Made by a program: the position numbers and the translations under genes. DNA of 64,000 nucleotides, from contig NZ_NFKT01000021.1 in assembly GCF_002160525.1 (NCBI RefSeq), positions 1-64,000 on the forward strand. The letters run 5' to 3'. The stretch comes from Lachnoclostridium sp. An169 (GTDB lineage: Bacteria; Bacillota; Clostridia; Lachnospirales; Lachnospiraceae). The notes beneath the pieces are model-generated. The model was not told the origin of the DNA, searched no databases, and saw only the letters and a program-made list of their open reading frames with translations. Positions 24,153 to 33,063 of the stretch are shown piece after piece. Within the stretch, counting starts at the first letter, position 1; each line of letters starts with the position of its first letter.

Positions 24153-26516
24153 TTATGACTCTGGAATACCGTCTCCCGGACTGCCCCACGTTTTCTCAAA
24201 ATCCTCTGGTTTTGTGGACATCAGCTTGTAGATCTCAGAATTTTTACTCATCTGATTATAGAACGGAACCAGGGCGCTGCCGATCCTCGCAAGGCCATTT
24301 CCGGCTCTGGCATTTGTAATATACTTCATCTGTTCCCCGGAAATATGGAGAAGTTCTGCCAACTGTTCCCGGTCAGAAGCAGACTGATTCAGCATGACAA
24401 TAAATTCCGAGTTGGAGAGCATTGTCCTTGCGGTCAGTGAATCCAGCACATACTCCACGTTCTGCGTCAGACTGGTCGTCCATGCGTTTCTCTTACGGAA
24501 CCGCCGGTAAGCACTGTCGAAAAAATTTGCGCTGTACTTATGCTGCAACAACGTGTGGAACTCGTCCAGAAAGATATGGGTTCTCACACCGTTCTCCCAG
24601 TTCTGGGATACCCGGTTGATCATATGGTCAGTGATCACAAGCTGCCCCAGGTCTTTCATATCTTCCACCATGCCCCGTGTATTAAAGCTGATCAGACGGT
24701 TTTCCGTCTCAATGTTGGTGGGATGGGAAAAGTTGTTCAGCGTACCGTCCGTGAACAGTTCCAACATCAGCGCCAGATCTTTTGCCTCCGGCTCATCCTG
24801 CTCCTGCAGTACCCGGCGCAGTGTGAAAAAGGTCGGGATTTCGTACTGGCGTTTTCTGGAATACACACGCTCCACGCAGCGGTCAAGGATACTCTTTTCT
24901 TTCGGCCCGATAATATAGCGGTCATCCGTGATCCGTTCATACAGGGAGAGGACGAACTGGGATTTATCCACAATCGGGTTTTTATCGCCATAGCCTTTTA
25001 CCATATCCATAGCATTTAAGTGAATATCACTTCCGGCACAGATCGGCAGGCTCACGCCGCCCAGCGCCTGCACCAGAGGTTCATATTCCCCTTCCGGATC
25101 GTAGATCAGCACCTGATCTTTTGACGTTGTGAGAATAATTAACAACACAAATAATTTTGTCAACATGGATTTGCCGCTTCCGGGTACGCCTAAGATAAAA
25201 GCGGACGGATTGAGCAAAAGTCCACGGTTTACCAAGATCAGATTGTGGGAGATCGCATTGATTCCGCAGTAGATCCCGCCTTTGTCCATGACTTCCTGTG
25301 TCCGGAAGGGGATCAGACTGCCAAGGCTTTCTGTGGTCAGCGTCCTCATGCTGTCGATCTTCCTCACACCTATCGGAAGCGCAGTATTCATTCCGTCCAT
25401 CTGCTGAAATTTCAGCACCGCCATCTGGCACATCTTATTTCTGGCCACGGACAGGATCGTGCTGGTATCTGCGTCCAACTGTTTCTTATCCCCGGCCATG
25501 TGCATTAAAGTCACGACAGCCACCATCATCCGCTGATCCCTTGTTGTCAGATCCCGCAGAAATTCCCGGCTCTCCTCCTTCTGCAATTCCATATCATAGG
25601 GAACTGTGGCGGAAAAGTTCTGATTGGCGTTCTGCCGCCTCTGCCAGTTCGTGATATTCGTCTCCACACCCAACAGACGGTTCTGAGCCTCATTGACCGC
25701 CTCGTCTGTAGGGATCGGGATAATATCAATGCTGATCATCATGTTCTGGTTGATGTCGGCAAACTCCGATACCATAGTGTCTGAGATATAAGAAGCGTAA
25801 TCCTTCAGATACAGCACCCGGCCATATCGCTCCCCTACTTTAAAATAATCTTTTTCAAATTCCATTGTGTCCGGGCAGATATGGTCTTTAAAGCTGTGTC
25901 CCAGTTTTGCTGATGTTTTCATATCAAAAGAGAAATGACTTTCCTCTCCGGCCCGGTAGAAACTGTGCAGCACATGAAGTTTTTCCTGTGCGTCCAGTTC
26001 CTCGCACTTAGAACCCAGGTTGCTGAAATGAGAAATCAGCCCGTTTCCGGTACGCAGAAAATAGTTCCTTGCGTCCTCCACGTTCCTCCGGTACACGGAA
26101 ATCGTCACATACAATTCCCGGATCATGCCATTGGCTCCCACGGTCTTTTCCATGAGCATGTCATTGACTTCCTTCCGGTACTTGTCCAGCCCGTCCTCCT
26201 GCATGGGGATAAAGACCGCCTCTTTCAGTTCCTCCTTATTCAGTCTGCGGATAATGATCGTCAGCTTGGTCGTAGCCCCGCAGTCGAAAAAGTTCAGAAT
26301 ACTTGTGTAATCCAGAAACATGGATTTCTTATCTTCCTCGGACGCCACCTCAAAGTTGATGTCCGTAAACCGATACGTCTTCGCATACTTGTTTTTCCCT
26401 ACCAGAAAGATCCCGTCTTTCCAGATGGTCTGGATCGGAATTGCCTGCTGTACGCTCTTCGGGATTTTAAACTTCTCCTTGTCCTGCCGCATGACGGTTT
26501 TTAGTGTTCTTAACAT
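24153..26516 (-). CDS. VirB4-like conjugation ATPase
   Basis: 787 residues, usual size for Gram-positive VirB4/TcpF-type proteins. Walker A is GVPGSGKS at about residue 445 and Walker B is HIFLDEFH at about 650, with the conserved QNVEYVLDS and SASDREQLAELL regions after it. It energises assembly of the transfer channel at the membrane. It overlaps the PrgI gene by 50 bases. The gene appears intact. Confidence 0.95.
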   Translation of the reverse strand: MLRTLKTVMRQDKEKFKIPKSVQQAIPIQTIWKDGIFLVGKNKYAKTYRFTDINFEVASEEDKKSMFLDYTSILNFFDCGATTKLTIIIRRLNKEELKEAVFIPMQEDGLDKYRKEVNDMLMEKTVGANGMIRELYVTISVYRRNVEDARNYFLRTGNGLISHFSNLGSKCEELDAQEKLHVLHSFYRAGEESHFSFDMKTSAKLGHSFKDHICPDTMEFEKDYFKVGERYGRVLYLKDYASYISDTMVSEFADINQNMMISIDIIPIPTDEAVNEAQNRLLGVETNITNWQRRQNANQNFSATVPYDMELQKEESREFLRDLTTRDQRMMVAVVTLMHMAGDKKQLDADTSTILSVARNKMCQMAVLKFQQMDGMNTALPIGVRKIDSMRTLTTESLGSLIPFRTQEVMDKGGIYCGINAISHNLILVNRGLLLNPSAFILGVPGSGKSMLTKLFVLLIILTTSKDQVLIYDPEGEYEPLVQALGGVSLPICAGSDIHLNAMDMVKGYGDKNPIVDKSQFVLSLYERITDDRYIIGPKEKSILDRCVERVYSRKRQYEIPTFFTLRRVLQEQDEPEAKDLALMLELFTDGTLNNFSHPTNIETENRLISFNTRGMVEDMKDLGQLVITDHMINRVSQNWENGVRTHIFLDEFHTLLQHKYSANFFDSAYRRFRKRNAWTTSLTQNVEYVLDSLTARTMLSNSEFIVMLNQSASDREQLAELLHISGEQMKYITNARAGNGLARIGSALVPFYNQMSKNSEIYKLMSTKPEDFEKTWGSPGDGIPES

Positions 26517-26874
26517 GCTTTCCCATCGCCTCCTTTTCCTGCTTTCTAATCTCGTCCTTTGCCAGTTCGTAATACAAATTTTCCGGATGGAATACCAGAT
26601 ATTTCGGCATGAGGATTTCGCTCTTGATCCACACCCACAAAAATTTCTCTGCGGTCATTCCGTGGTATTTGATAAAACCGATAGCCGCAAAGGGCGCCGC
26701 TCCCAACATGCACACCCAACTGACTGTTTCCATTCCCATATGCGAGCGGAGCAAAAAATAAAGGCCCACAGCAACGCCGCAGGCCAGAACCGCACAGATA
26801 AACTGGCGGAGTGACAGGCCAAAATACATGGCCTCCGTATATTCCCGGATTTCCCGGTTGATCTTAATCTCCAA
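26467..26874 (-). CDS. PrgI-family inner-membrane channel protein
   Basis: 135 residues starting at TTG 26874 (GGAGG 7 bases upstream; no ATG fits). Two transmembrane helices (about 20-40 and 45-65) are followed by a cytoplasmic tail ending in a Lys-rich helix. PrgI proteins act like VirB3 and pair with VirB4, whose gene it overlaps. The sequence EIKINREIREYTEAM matches the family start. Confidence 0.88.
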   Translation of the reverse strand: MEIKINREIREYTEAMYFGLSLRQFICAVLACGVAVGLYFLLRSHMGMETVSWVCMLGAAPFAAIGFIKYHGMTAEKFLWVWIKSEILMPKYLVFHPENLYYELAKDEIRKQEKEAMGKHVKNTKNRHAAGQGEV

Positions 26875-26941
26875 ATGATGACCTCCTTCAAAAAAGCATA
26901 AAAAAGAGCAACCGTCTCCGATTGCCCATTTTCTTCCCGGA

Positions 26942-27340
26942 TCAATATTTTTCAATGAACTCGCTCATTGTCATGATTTCCGGATATTCAATTTCTACAA
27001 CCCTTAAATCTTTATCCCCAGTTACCAATACATCTACATTCTCCATGATCGCTGTGGCAAGGATGGGGAAATCCTTGGTATCCCTCACAGAAGGAAATTC
27101 TTCCGCATTTAACTCTTTTGGCGTATAGACCAGCTCAAAGGGTAATTCATAGAAGAACTGTTCCAAAATCTTCTTTCGGTTCGGAAATTTTCTTTCCACT
27201 ACCAATCGAAGTTCTTCCACCACATAATCACAGAGTACGATCCGGTTTCCAAAGCCTACTCTCCGTGCAAAATCACGGGTAACCGCAGATGGGAAAAAGA
27301 TAAGGGAAACCAGAATATTTGTATCCAGCATAACTCTCAT
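26942..27340 (-). CDS. PIN-domain toxin (VapC-like)
   Basis: 132 residues with the acidic PIN residues in MLDTNILVS (D6), a central Glu (VEELRLVVE), DFPILATAI and VTGDKDL. These form a Mg-dependent ribonuclease site. It starts 4 bases after the AbrB-type gene, the usual antitoxin-toxin order. The product should cleave RNA and arrest growth when the antitoxin is lost, which may stabilise the element. Confidence 0.9.
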   Translation of the reverse strand: MRVMLDTNILVSLIFFPSAVTRDFARRVGFGNRIVLCDYVVEELRLVVERKFPNRKKILEQFFYELPFELVYTPKELNAEEFPSVRDTKDFPILATAIMENVDVLVTGDKDLRVVEIEYPEIMTMSEFIEKY

Positions 27341-27343
27341 TGG

Positions 27344-27610
27344 TTATTTCCTCCTGAGTTCTTCCCGGATTTCTTTCATATAATCCTGCATTTCATCCTC
27401 ACTGTTAAAGCCCGCCTCTGCAGCAGCGCCACGAAAACCTTCCTCAACGTGCTGAAAAGCTACATTCGCCGCATTTTCAATATAAAATCTTCCGTTTTCT
27501 TCTAAAATCAACACCTTGTCTCCTGTATTTAAGTGCAGACGATTCCTAACAGATACGGGGATCGTGATCTGGCCTTTGCTTGAAATTTTAGCAATCTCCA
27601 TAGCGCACAC
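27344..27610 (-). CDS. AbrB/SpoVT-type antitoxin
   Basis: 88 residues. The swapped-hairpin AbrB domain lies at about 5-48 (AKISSKGQITIPVSVRNRL, DKVLILEENG) and binds DNA; the C-terminal 40 residues probably wrap the PIN toxin. Together with the following gene it forms a type II toxin-antitoxin pair placed inside the transfer operon, between PrgI and the VirB6-like gene. Confidence 0.9.
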   Translation of the reverse strand: MCAMEIAKISSKGQITIPVSVRNRLHLNTGDKVLILEENGRFYIENAANVAFQHVEEGFRGAAAEAGFNSEDEMQDYMKEIREELRRK

Positions 27611-27772
27611 TCCTTTCTTGGTTTTCTTTACTTTCTTTACCTTTGCTTATAGTATATGCTCTTTCTGCCATTTTTACAAGAGCATTTCAAGAAAAATATA
27701 GGCCATTCGCACATTTGTCTCCCCCTGCTCTTCCTGTTATACTCAAAGAAAAACTGCAAAGGGGGCTTCGAT

Positions 27773-28153
27773 ATGCCATACACTGTTTTTATCTCTCTTG
27801 GTATCTCTGCTATCCTGCTCTTTTTATCTCTGATCTTCCGTCTAGCGGGAAAATTAAGGCTGACTCTGCCACTGCTTTATTTCCTTCTGACCGCTACGGT
27901 TCTGAATCCGTGGGCCGCCGCCCATGAGACGCTTGCATTTGCAATCCTTTATGGACTGCTCGCCCTCTCTGTTATAAGCTGGCTGTTTTCCTTAAGAAAC
28001 ACCATCCGTGACCGGAGATATTATAAAGCGCTGGGAGAAGATATGAGCTGGCAAGTCAGACGGGCCAGAAACAACGGAATCGCTATGGACACCGTATACT
28101 TCGACAGTACCGGGAACATGCGATACAAAGATACCAATGAGGTAGTAAACTAA
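27773..28153 (+). CDS. Small membrane protein on the opposite strand
   Basis: 126 residues starting MPYTVFISLG at 27773, with AAAGGGGG 7 bases upstream. Three transmembrane helices (5-22, 28-48, 54-72) are followed by a charged tail (RNTIRDRRYYKALGEDMSWQ). It is the only rightward gene between 20.1 and 30.6 kb and has its own terminator. The family is unknown. Confidence 0.75.
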   Translation: MPYTVFISLGISAILLFLSLIFRLAGKLRLTLPLLYFLLTATVLNPWAAAHETLAFAILYGLLALSVISWLFSLRNTIRDRRYYKALGEDMSWQVRRARNNGIAMDTVYFDSTGNMRYKDTNEVVN

Positions 28154-28180
28154 AGACACGGGGCTCCGTGTCTTTTTCTT
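28152..28180 (+). terminator. Intrinsic terminator of the small membrane gene
   Basis: A perfect 10-bp stem, AAAGACACGG and CCGTGTCTTT with loop GGCT, overlaps the stop codon and runs into TTTTTCTTA. Confidence 0.85.
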
Positions 28181-28202
28181 ATCCTCCAGCCGCAGCCGGA
28201 TT

Positions 28203-28703
28203 TCATCTCTCCGGCTCTTTCGGCACCCGTTCCGGATGATAGAGAGTCATTACATCCATCATACCGGAAAGCCCTGTCTCTGTTTCGATCTTTTCTTTCG
28301 TTATACGGTTCTGCCTGCAATATTTCAGATATTTCTGCATACCTTTCTCTGTCTCGATTTCATCCTGCCATGCTTCAATGGTACTCCACACATCAAAATG
28401 ACAATCCATACTCATGCCAACGATTTCATAGCCGGATTCCAAAAGTTTAAACAGATCCCGTTCGTAATTAAAGCCCCAAAGCTCACAGGGCTCATCTCGT
28501 GTATAGGGATAAAACTGATAACAAATACATTGCATACCCGCAACCGCAATAATCTGATCTGGATTCGGGTGCTTTCCTTTTGCAAGTACATACATCAGAT
28601 CATAATTATCTGTCTCTCCCCACTCCCTGTTTTCCTGGTAGAACTCTTCCCGTTTCAAAGCACGGTTAGCTGCCCGCCATATTTTTTCTCTGTTGACTGT
28701 CAT
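28203..28703 (-). CDS. Conserved element protein, 166 residues
   Basis: Soluble, mixed alpha/beta (YDLMYVLAKGKHPNPDQII, CYQFYPYTRDEPCELWGFN), with no visible catalytic motif. It lies directly after the VirB6-like gene on the same strand. I do not recognise the family. Confidence 0.7.
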   Translation of the reverse strand: MTVNREKIWRAANRALKREEFYQENREWGETDNYDLMYVLAKGKHPNPDQIIAVAGMQCICYQFYPYTRDEPCELWGFNYERDLFKLLESGYEIVGMSMDCHFDVWSTIEAWQDEIETEKGMQKYLKYCRQNRITKEKIETETGLSGMMDVMTLYHPERVPKEPER

Positions 28704-28719
28704 CGGCTCTCCTCCTTTC

Positions 28720-29556
28720 TTACAGCCCCATCATCTCCCGTACTACACGGTCTGCCATCTTCACAGCGCCTACCAGAACTAGCATGTTAAAGATCAGTTC
28801 CGCTATATAGCTCCACACCATTGTGACTGCCGCTGCCTCCGGATCAACCACTGGCGGGGATGACGCAAACACGGAGAAGATAATGCAGGCCAGTACGATA
28901 ATGGCTCCCTCCAGACACACTGCCGCATAGGATTTTAAAAAGCTCTTTCCCACGTTCTGTGTTGGCTCCCCGGCAAAGGTAGACAGGGGAACCGGAGCTA
29001 TTGCGGTATAGAGATACAGCCGGAAAAACCGCCCGTACACACTCATGATCATAATAAAACTCAAGACCGTGACAAACAGGCCTCCGATCAGTGTGACCGC
29101 CCACAAAGGAATACTCTCAAAAAATCCGCAGTCCTCCACTGCGGTAATAATCTCCTGTGGCAGTACCGTCTCCTGTGCGCTCCCAAATCCGGCAGCGTCC
29201 ATGATGGTGCTGACTATGCCTTGCACAATCTGAAACAGTGCCATCATCAGTTCTAGCCCGTAAGTGACCACGCCTTTCGCCAACGCAAACCGGATGAACA
29301 GTTTCAGTGCGTGTTCCGGCTTTTTCACTTCCGTAAAACTTCCGCAAGTCTTTACTACGCCTACTACGAAAAACAAAACCAGAAGGGCGTATCCGATTGC
29401 CTGCAGCGCACCGTGGATACTGACGATCACGTTCCAGATGTCTCCCCCTTTGAAATTTTCCGGAGACTGGGTAATGATCTGCCAGATTTCCGCTAGTTTG
29501 CTGTTCCATGTGTCCAGGGCGTTCTGAAGGTTCTGAACCACCCAGTTATCACTCAA
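28720..29556 (-). CDS. VirB6/TrbL-like channel protein
   Basis: 278 residues with a TTG start at 29556 (AAGGAGG upstream). Five or six transmembrane helices: about 55-80, 95-120, 150-175, 200-225 and 235-265. The SFLKSYAAVCLEGAIIVLAC segment is typical of the VirB6/TrbL-like proteins of Tn1549-type elements. It forms part of the inner-membrane transfer pore and lies between Maff2 and PrgI as expected. Confidence 0.88.
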   Translation of the reverse strand: MSDNWVVQNLQNALDTWNSKLAEIWQIITQSPENFKGGDIWNVIVSIHGALQAIGYALLVLFFVVGVVKTCGSFTEVKKPEHALKLFIRFALAKGVVTYGLELMMALFQIVQGIVSTIMDAAGFGSAQETVLPQEIITAVEDCGFFESIPLWAVTLIGGLFVTVLSFIMIMSVYGRFFRLYLYTAIAPVPLSTFAGEPTQNVGKSFLKSYAAVCLEGAIIVLACIIFSVFASSPPVVDPEAAAVTMVWSYIAELIFNMLVLVGAVKMADRVVREMMGL

Positions 29557-29625
29557 AACACATTCCTCCTTTCCGGCAGAAACAGGACAGACCGTTTCCG
29601 GCCTGCCCCTCTGCCCGGTTTCTGA

Positions 29626-29850
29626 TTATCTGCTGTCCCGTTCCGGCGGTTTGTTTCGGATTACACCGTAAACATCATCCACATAATATCTTCCCACAAT
29701 AGGGTTGAATATCGCATGGCATTTCACACCGTTGTACTCCGCCAGATAATCATTCTCCCCCAGACGTTCCAGAATGGCTGCCTCCGCAAGCACGTTTTTC
29801 CCGTCTGTTTTCAATGAATGGATATAGCATTCACACGTTTTCATTTTCAT
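29626..29850 (-). CDS. Small conserved element protein, 74 residues
   Basis: Soluble, with YLAEYNGVKCHAIFNPIVG and a YYVDDVYGVI end. Its ATG overlaps the Maff2 stop (TAATG). Proteins of this type lie between Maff2 and the VirB6-like gene in related elements. Function unknown. Confidence 0.75.
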   Translation of the reverse strand: MKMKTCECYIHSLKTDGKNVLAEAAILERLGENDYLAEYNGVKCHAIFNPIVGRYYVDDVYGVIRNKPPERDSR

Positions 29851-30191
29851 TACCCCGTAATCAGTGTTAAGATTTCCCTTGCAAACGTGATGATCACACC
29901 TCCAGCCAGTGTCAAAAATCCATTCGCTCTCTGTGAAGGATCATGGGATTTTAATGACAGGCCGATCTGCACAATACCAAATCCCAGCAGGATCATTCCA
30001 ATGGCACGGATCAGTCCAAAGATAAATTCGGATAGATTATTGATTACGGTCAAAGGATCATCCGCCGCAAATGCAGTTGTGGCTCCCACTGTCATCATCA
30101 GTACCAGCGCCGCATAGATGACCATGAACCGCTTTCCTCTGCGGCTCATGGGAAGTTTCCGGGTTTCTTTTTTCTCATCTCTCTGTTTCAT
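29850..30191 (-). CDS. Maff2-family pilin-like membrane protein
   Basis: 113 residues. The start is MKQRDEKKETRKLP at 30191, with AGGAGG 9 bases upstream. A signal-like helix (about 18-38, ending TTAFAADD) and a second hydrophobic segment (LSEFIFGLIRAIGMILLGFG) are followed by a third. This is the VirB2-like layout seen in Tn1549 elements. It overlaps the end of the coupling-protein remnant by 17 bases. Confidence 0.88.
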   Translation of the reverse strand: MKQRDEKKETRKLPMSRRGKRFMVIYAALVLMMTVGATTAFAADDPLTVINNLSEFIFGLIRAIGMILLGFGIVQIGLSLKSHDPSQRANGFLTLAGGVIITFAREILTLITG

Positions 30192-30507
30192 TGTCTGAGT
30201 CCTCCTCATTCTTACTGAATATTTCCTCTAAATCCTCATCGGATAAGAGTTCATAGCCTTCTGTGTCTGGCGGGGCCTCCGTGATCTCGCCCTCCAGACT
30301 GTCTCCCAACGTAATGCTCGCCACTGCCTGCGTCACTTCTCCGTGCAGGTAGGGTTTTCCCTTCCCGTCCGTGGTCAGAGCAATGTTCGGGTGTTTTAAA
30401 ATATCAAATTTCTCGTCCATAACCGGGCGCTCTCCCCGGATAAAAAGAAGTGCGTAGCGGTTGTCCAGCATACGCACTTCATCCGGTGTCATCAGTTCTT
30501 TGCCACA
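30175..30507 (-). pseudogene. C-terminal remnant of the VirD4 coupling protein
   Basis: About 110 codons remain: GKELMTPDEVRMLDNRYALL and the acidic end LLSDEDLEEIFSKNEEDSD, typical of VirD4/TcpA proteins of this element type. A full protein has about 600 residues with Walker motifs upstream, all missing here. In-frame a stop appears just beyond the junction at about 30507. Without it the transfer channel cannot receive DNA. Confidence 0.85.
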
Positions 30508-30591
30508 ATGTCAAGTGATGAATTAAAAAAAGCTATCAAAGAAATCCTTCTTCGATAGCAGCGTATTCAACATCTATTCACATTTCCTGCC

Positions 30592-30620
30592 TTGTGTTCT
30601 TTGAGCGAATGAAATATAAT
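30592..30620 (+). promoter_or_regulatory. Promoter of the LytTR two-component operon
   Basis: TTGTGT (30592-30597), a 17-base spacer and TATAAT (30615-30620). A small hairpin (CTATC...GATAG, about 30531-30557) lies upstream, close to the coupling-protein junction. No gene is seen between 30508 and 30715. Confidence 0.7.
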
Positions 30621-30715
30621 AAAAAATGTTATCGGAAGTATGAATATAGGCAGTATTTGGCTGTTCCCAACAAATACAGAAACATTAGCAGATTGGCACA
30701 GGAAGAAATGTGGTG

Positions 30716-31441
30716 ATGAATGTGATAAAAATAGCAATATGTGACGATGAAGAAAAAGCCGTCGCCCTGCACGAAAGGATCGTTAAAGCCTGTTTACAGT
30801 CGCAAGGTATCGGCTATGAAATAACAACCTATACCCAAAGTCGCAACCTGCTTTATGACATAACCGATGATGGATTTTTCTATGACTTGATTTTGCTAGA
30901 TATTGAAATGCCGGGGATCAGCGGAATGGAAATCCCGCAGCAGCTTAAAGGCTTTCTTCCGAATGTTAAAATTATCTTTGTGACCTCGCACACAGAATAT
31001 GCGATTGATGCCTTTGAACTGTCCATCTTCCGTTATGTACCGAAAAACAATCTGGAAGTGAAACTGGCAGCCGCCGTGACCGATGCCGCCAGGCTGATTG
31101 AATTGGAGGCCGGTCAAGAGTACACAATCCAAACGGCAAGCCGCATGGAAAAGATACCATATAAAGATATTTTCTATATTCAGCGGGACGGAAAAAACGC
31201 CAGTATTACGTCCAGTGTCGGGCTTGCAAAGGTACGAAAGAGCTTGCAGCAGGTTTTTGACGAGTTGAATACGCCGGAGTTTATCTTTATTGACCGAGGC
31301 TGTATTGTCAACATCATTCAGATTATGAAAATCAGCGATGGGATGGTTGTACTAAAGAATGGCGAGCAGTTACCCATCAGTCGTTCCCACTTACAGGAGG
31401 TCAAGCAGAAAATCAATCAGTTTTGGGGGGCGCATATATGA
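30716..31441 (+). CDS. LytTR-family response regulator (AgrA-like)
   Basis: About 241 residues. The receiver domain (1-120) has the acidic pair in CDDEE and the phosphoacceptor Asp in LILLDIEMPG. The LytTR DNA-binding domain covers about 135-240 (KIPYKDIFYIQRDGKNASI, FIDRGCIVNI, ISRSHLQEVK). It is paired with the GHKL kinase that follows (ATGA overlap) and probably controls the adjacent ABC transporter, as in peptide-sensing and bacteriocin-immunity loci. Confidence 0.92.
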   Translation: MNVIKIAICDDEEKAVALHERIVKACLQSQGIGYEITTYTQSRNLLYDITDDGFFYDLILLDIEMPGISGMEIPQQLKGFLPNVKIIFVTSHTEYAIDAFELSIFRYVPKNNLEVKLAAAVTDAARLIELEAGQEYTIQTASRMEKIPYKDIFYIQRDGKNASITSSVGLAKVRKSLQQVFDELNTPEFIFIDRGCIVNIIQIMKISDGMVVLKNGEQLPISRSHLQEVKQKINQFWGAHI

Positions 31442-32724
31442 TGGAGTATATTTCAGCGATTTCTTACTTTTTCACCAATGAAGTGCGCCTGTTTTTGGGG
31501 CTTTTCCTTGTCGCAAAGGTGATGAACTTCCTGCCAAAAAAAATGTTACTGCTTTTGTCCGCGGCTGGCGGTGTTCTGGTAACAGCTCTGCAAATGGCAG
31601 GATTGCCGACGATTGGTGTTTTGACTGTCGAATTGCTGATAATCACTGCGGTTACATGGTATTGCCTGGGGGACAAATTAAACCTTTGCCTGTTCCTGAT
31701 TTTCTTTTATGAAGTCGGTGTAGGGCTATGGGATTTCCTGCTGCAAGCGGGATTAGGCATTATGTTCCGTTCGGAAAATTTTATCAATCCCAATGCTATG
31801 GAATACCTTGCCGGTATCTGGCTGGTACGCCTTTTAATGCTCATTGGGGCGATCACTCTGGTAAAGCAAGAACATCCAAACGCAGGGACACTTCGGGCTT
31901 TGTCTGTTCTTGTCATTTTGGGAATGTTTGGTGCTGTAACCCTGTCAGAGCAAACCATCCTGCCACTGAACGAAGATCAGGTAGGCACATGGATTATTCT
32001 GTCTATCATATTGCTGTTTGCAATCCTGTTCTACCGTGTCAACCAGCAGCGTGAAATGGAGGCGGAAATTGCAAAACTAAAACAGGAGCAGGCGGAAATC
32101 GTAGAGCGGGATTATCAGGCGTTGCGCCGTACTTATGCGGACAACGCCAAACTGTATCACGATTTGCATAATCATATTGAGGCTATTTACCAGTGCCTTA
32201 TACAAGGTGATACCAAGGAAGCAGTACGGTATTGCGAGGACTTGCGTACCCCTGTCCGGCAAATTTCACAAACTGTTTGGACGGGTGACAAAGCCCTTGA
32301 TTATCTCATCAGCAGTAAAATGGCGTTGGCCGGGCAAGAGCAGATCAAAACAAAGGTCAATATCGAATATCCCCATAATACCAATATCCGCAGCGTGGAC
32401 TTGACAACTATTTTAGGAAATCTGCTGGACAACGCTTTGGAGGCAGCCAAAACAGCCCCGGAGGGCTTACGCTTTCTTAATCTGACGATCCGGCGGATTA
32501 ACGCCATGCTCATTATCAAAGTAGAAAATGGATATGGTGACACGCCCGTACAGGAAAACGGAAAGCTGCTGACTTCTAAAAAGGACAAAGCCTTTCATGG
32601 ATGGGGACTGAAAAGTGTCCAGACAGCGGCGGATCGCTACGATGGAACCATTCGCACCGATTACAAAGACCATGTGTTCCAATCCGTTGTCACCCTGTCT
32701 TTCCAGCCGGTCAAAACAGCATAA
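31438..32724 (+). CDS. GHKL-type sensor histidine kinase (AgrC-like)
   Basis: About 428 residues. Six or seven transmembrane helices (1-200) are followed by a cytoplasmic kinase: the H-box KLYHDLHNHIEAI, the N-box LLDNALEAA and a glycine-rich FHGWGLKSV region. GGGGGG lies 5 bases before the ATG at 31438. The membrane part is likely to sense a peptide or antimicrobial. It forms an operon with the response regulator. Confidence 0.92.
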   Translation: MMEYISAISYFFTNEVRLFLGLFLVAKVMNFLPKKMLLLLSAAGGVLVTALQMAGLPTIGVLTVELLIITAVTWYCLGDKLNLCLFLIFFYEVGVGLWDFLLQAGLGIMFRSENFINPNAMEYLAGIWLVRLLMLIGAITLVKQEHPNAGTLRALSVLVILGMFGAVTLSEQTILPLNEDQVGTWIILSIILLFAILFYRVNQQREMEAEIAKLKQEQAEIVERDYQALRRTYADNAKLYHDLHNHIEAIYQCLIQGDTKEAVRYCEDLRTPVRQISQTVWTGDKALDYLISSKMALAGQEQIKTKVNIEYPHNTNIRSVDLTTILGNLLDNALEAAKTAPEGLRFLNLTIRRINAMLIIKVENGYGDTPVQENGKLLTSKKDKAFHGWGLKSVQTAADRYDGTIRTDYKDHVFQSVVTLSFQPVKTA

Positions 32725-32741
32725 CCCCTGCTTCGACAAAT

Positions 32742-32773
32742 GGTAGGCGGCCAAAAGCTGCCTGCCTTTTTTT
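32742..32773 (+). terminator. Intrinsic terminator after the histidine kinase
   Basis: GGTAGGCGGC pairs with GCTGCCTGCC (10 bp, two G-U pairs, loop CAAAA), followed by seven T. Confidence 0.85.
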
Positions 32774-32887
32774 CGCGGTCAAAAACCTACCATTCGTGGA
32801 CATTCCCGCACACAGGGGGCTTTGGGTGTATGCTTGCATTGTAAACAAGAAACCCAATGACATACAGAAATATAGGAGGTTGTTTGT

Positions 32888-33058
32888 ATGCGTCACTTTT
32901 ATTTTCGTTTGATCCTCGGCATCGTTTTTATCTGTTGTATGATTTACAGCTTTATCACTATGAATATTCCGTTTGCTCTGCTGTATATTTTCCTCGGCGG
33001 CGTATTTTTGTATTCCGCCTATTCCATCTGGAAGAAAGAAAAAGATCATCGGAGGTAA
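32888..33058 (+). CDS. Small membrane protein before the ABC ATPase
   Basis: 56 residues starting MRHFYFRLILGIVFICCMIY, with AGGAGG 8 bases upstream. Two hydrophobic helices are separated by NIPFALLY; the end is basic. Its stop is 5 bases before the ATPase start, and GGAGG inside its last codons serves that gene, so the two are coupled. Its size and place suggest a transporter accessory protein. Confidence 0.7.
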   Translation: MRHFYFRLILGIVFICCMIYSFITMNIPFALLYIFLGGVFLYSAYSIWKKEKDHRR

Positions 33059-33063
33059 GCGAT

